Source of the DNA: Bacteroidota bacterium
GTDB taxonomy: Bacteria; Bacteroidota; Bacteroidia; Sphingobacteriales; Sphingobacteriaceae
Reading direction: 5' to 3'
Assembly (NCBI GenBank): GCA_013286985.1
Contig: JABDEQ010000040.1
Span: 119-23,052, forward strand
Length of the DNA: 22,934 nt
Shown here: positions 22,412-22,934 of the stretch, one piece after another
Position numbering within the stretch: position 1 is the stretch's first letter
Layout: the number at the start of each line of letters is the position of its first letter
Notes under the pieces: generated by a model
Seen by the model: the letters and a program-made list of their open reading frames with translations, nothing else
Database searches by the model: none
What the model was told of the DNA's origin: nothing
Made by a program: the position numbers and the translations under genes

Positions 22412-22828
22412 ATGACTAAAAAACAATTTGTTGAATTTATTCCATTAACCATTTTTTTAATAGCAGGAATAGGCGTTTTTCTAAAATTCCCTTTATCGGC
22501 CATGCTTGCGGCTATAAGCGGTTCTACGGCAGCTATGCTTTATTTCTATGCGGCTTTTTGGCTATATGCCGAATATGAAATACCAAAGGCAAGCAAAATT
22601 ATTGTGGGGGTATTTTATAGCATAGCACTTATAGCATGTTTTTTTTGTTTGCTGAGGTGGCCAGGCTGGAAGTTTTATAGCTATGCAGGTTATTTCAGCT
22701 TGGGAGTAGTGTTGGTAATCTGTTTGTCTAACTACAAATCATCTGCTTATAAACAGCTATTGTATCGATGCATTGGTTTTATAGTGGTGCTTTCTATGCT
22801 TTATGGATATAGAAGCATCTCTGCTTGA
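22412..22828 (+). CDS. Small four-helix membrane protein, GldL-like motif
   Basis: 138 residues, nearly all hydrophobic, with four predicted membrane helices (about 9-27, 30-54, 61-86, 88-106) and a possible fifth at 118-134. I do not recognise a specific family. The segment FFCLLRWPGWKFYSYAGYFSL resembles the LFKI-M-HWPGA turn of the gliding-motility/type IX secretion protein GldL and related small membrane proteins of Bacteroidota, but the long cytoplasmic domain of GldL is absent. It lies 33 bp after the TPR gene on the same strand; the pair may act together at the inner membrane. Confidence is high that it is a real gene and low for any function. Confidence 0.68.
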   Translation: MTKKQFVEFIPLTIFLIAGIGVFLKFPLSAMLAAISGSTAAMLYFYAAFWLYAEYEIPKASKIIVGVFYSIALIACFFCLLRWPGWKFYSYAGYFSLGVVLVICLSNYKSSAYKQLLYRCIGFIVVLSMLYGYRSISA

Positions 22829-22879
22829 TTTAAAACAATAATATTACTATCTGAACTCTCGCTAAATCACATAAAAACA

Positions 22880-22887
22880 TAACTTTG
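22880..22887 (+). promoter_or_regulatory. Putative -7 box (TAACTTTG) of the right-edge gene
   Basis: An exact TAnnTTTG match 22 bp upstream of the ATG at 22910, in the 81-bp gap after the membrane-protein gene. The -33 TTG is not obvious. The position gives a leader of about 15 bases. Confidence 0.55.
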
Positions 22888-22909
22888 CCCAGTAAAAAAT
22901 ACAAATTCC

Positions 22910-22934
22910 ATGAGTTTCAGAACTGAACACGATA
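22910..22934 (+). CDS. fumC: Probable class II fumarate hydratase, 3' partial (eight codons)
   Basis: Only MSFRTEHD is visible before the window ends. Class II fumarases of Bacteroidota commonly start with MSFR-x-EHDTMGEV, and I recognise this beginning on that basis. The function would be the fumarate-to-malate step of the TCA cycle. A TAnnTTTG box sits 22 bp upstream. Other aspartase/fumarase superfamily members begin similarly, and eight residues cannot prove the assignment. Confidence 0.55.

Overview
The window reads as chromosomal DNA from a Bacteroidota bacterium, most likely a Sphingobacteriaceae member (Mucilaginibacter/Pedobacter-like). The basis is moderate-to-low GC, starts without Shine-Dalgarno sequences, several TAnnTTTG (Bacteroidota -7) boxes, protein families typical of the phylum, and short foldback or tandem repeats in intergenic gaps. 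The genus is inference. There is no rRNA, tRNA, CRISPR array, transposase or phage gene.

Region 1 (1-7641) is a cell-surface glycan/lipid-linked saccharide block. Five + strand genes are packed head to tail: a 5'-truncated amidohydrolase, a NodB-type polysaccharide deacetylase, a GNAT acyltransferase, an unrecognised protein that may contain a flavin-reductase-like split barrel, and a GT4 glycosyltransferase. They meet two - strand genes, a GT4 glycosyltransferase and an MsbA/PglK-like ABC exporter that overlap by 17 bp. The two glycosyltransferase genes run into each other with a 25-bp tail-to-tail coding overlap. Sugar transfer, N-deacetylation, N-acylation and membrane export could form one pathway, but the product cannot be read from the sequence.

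Region 2 (7642-14686) is housekeeping and alkylation-damage related. It holds trmB; an MGMT-like protein whose acceptor cysteine is alanine (alkyltransferase-like); a small membrane protein with an internal duplication; two VOC proteins; an AhpD-like protein; an orphan ExbD; tag (3-methyladenine glycosylase); and a full-length three-domain polA. Two foldback elements of about 120-130 bp fill the VOC/AhpD and tag/polA gaps.

Region 3 (14817-18423) has a Uma2-family protein, then a translationally coupled glgA-glgC glycogen operon ending in a very strong intrinsic terminator.

Region 4 (18571-22934) has a tiny Lys-rich secreted protein with its own terminator, an MBL-fold hydrolase (UPF0173), a YbaB/EbfC protein, a serine beta-lactamase-like lipoprotein, a secreted TPR protein, a small four-helix membrane protein with a GldL-like motif, and the first codons of a probable fumC at the right edge.

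No clearly new multi-gene system is proven. The best leads are the surface-glycan block with its unrecognised member, the two gap-filling foldbacks, the Cys-less alkyltransferase-like protein and the orphan ExbD.
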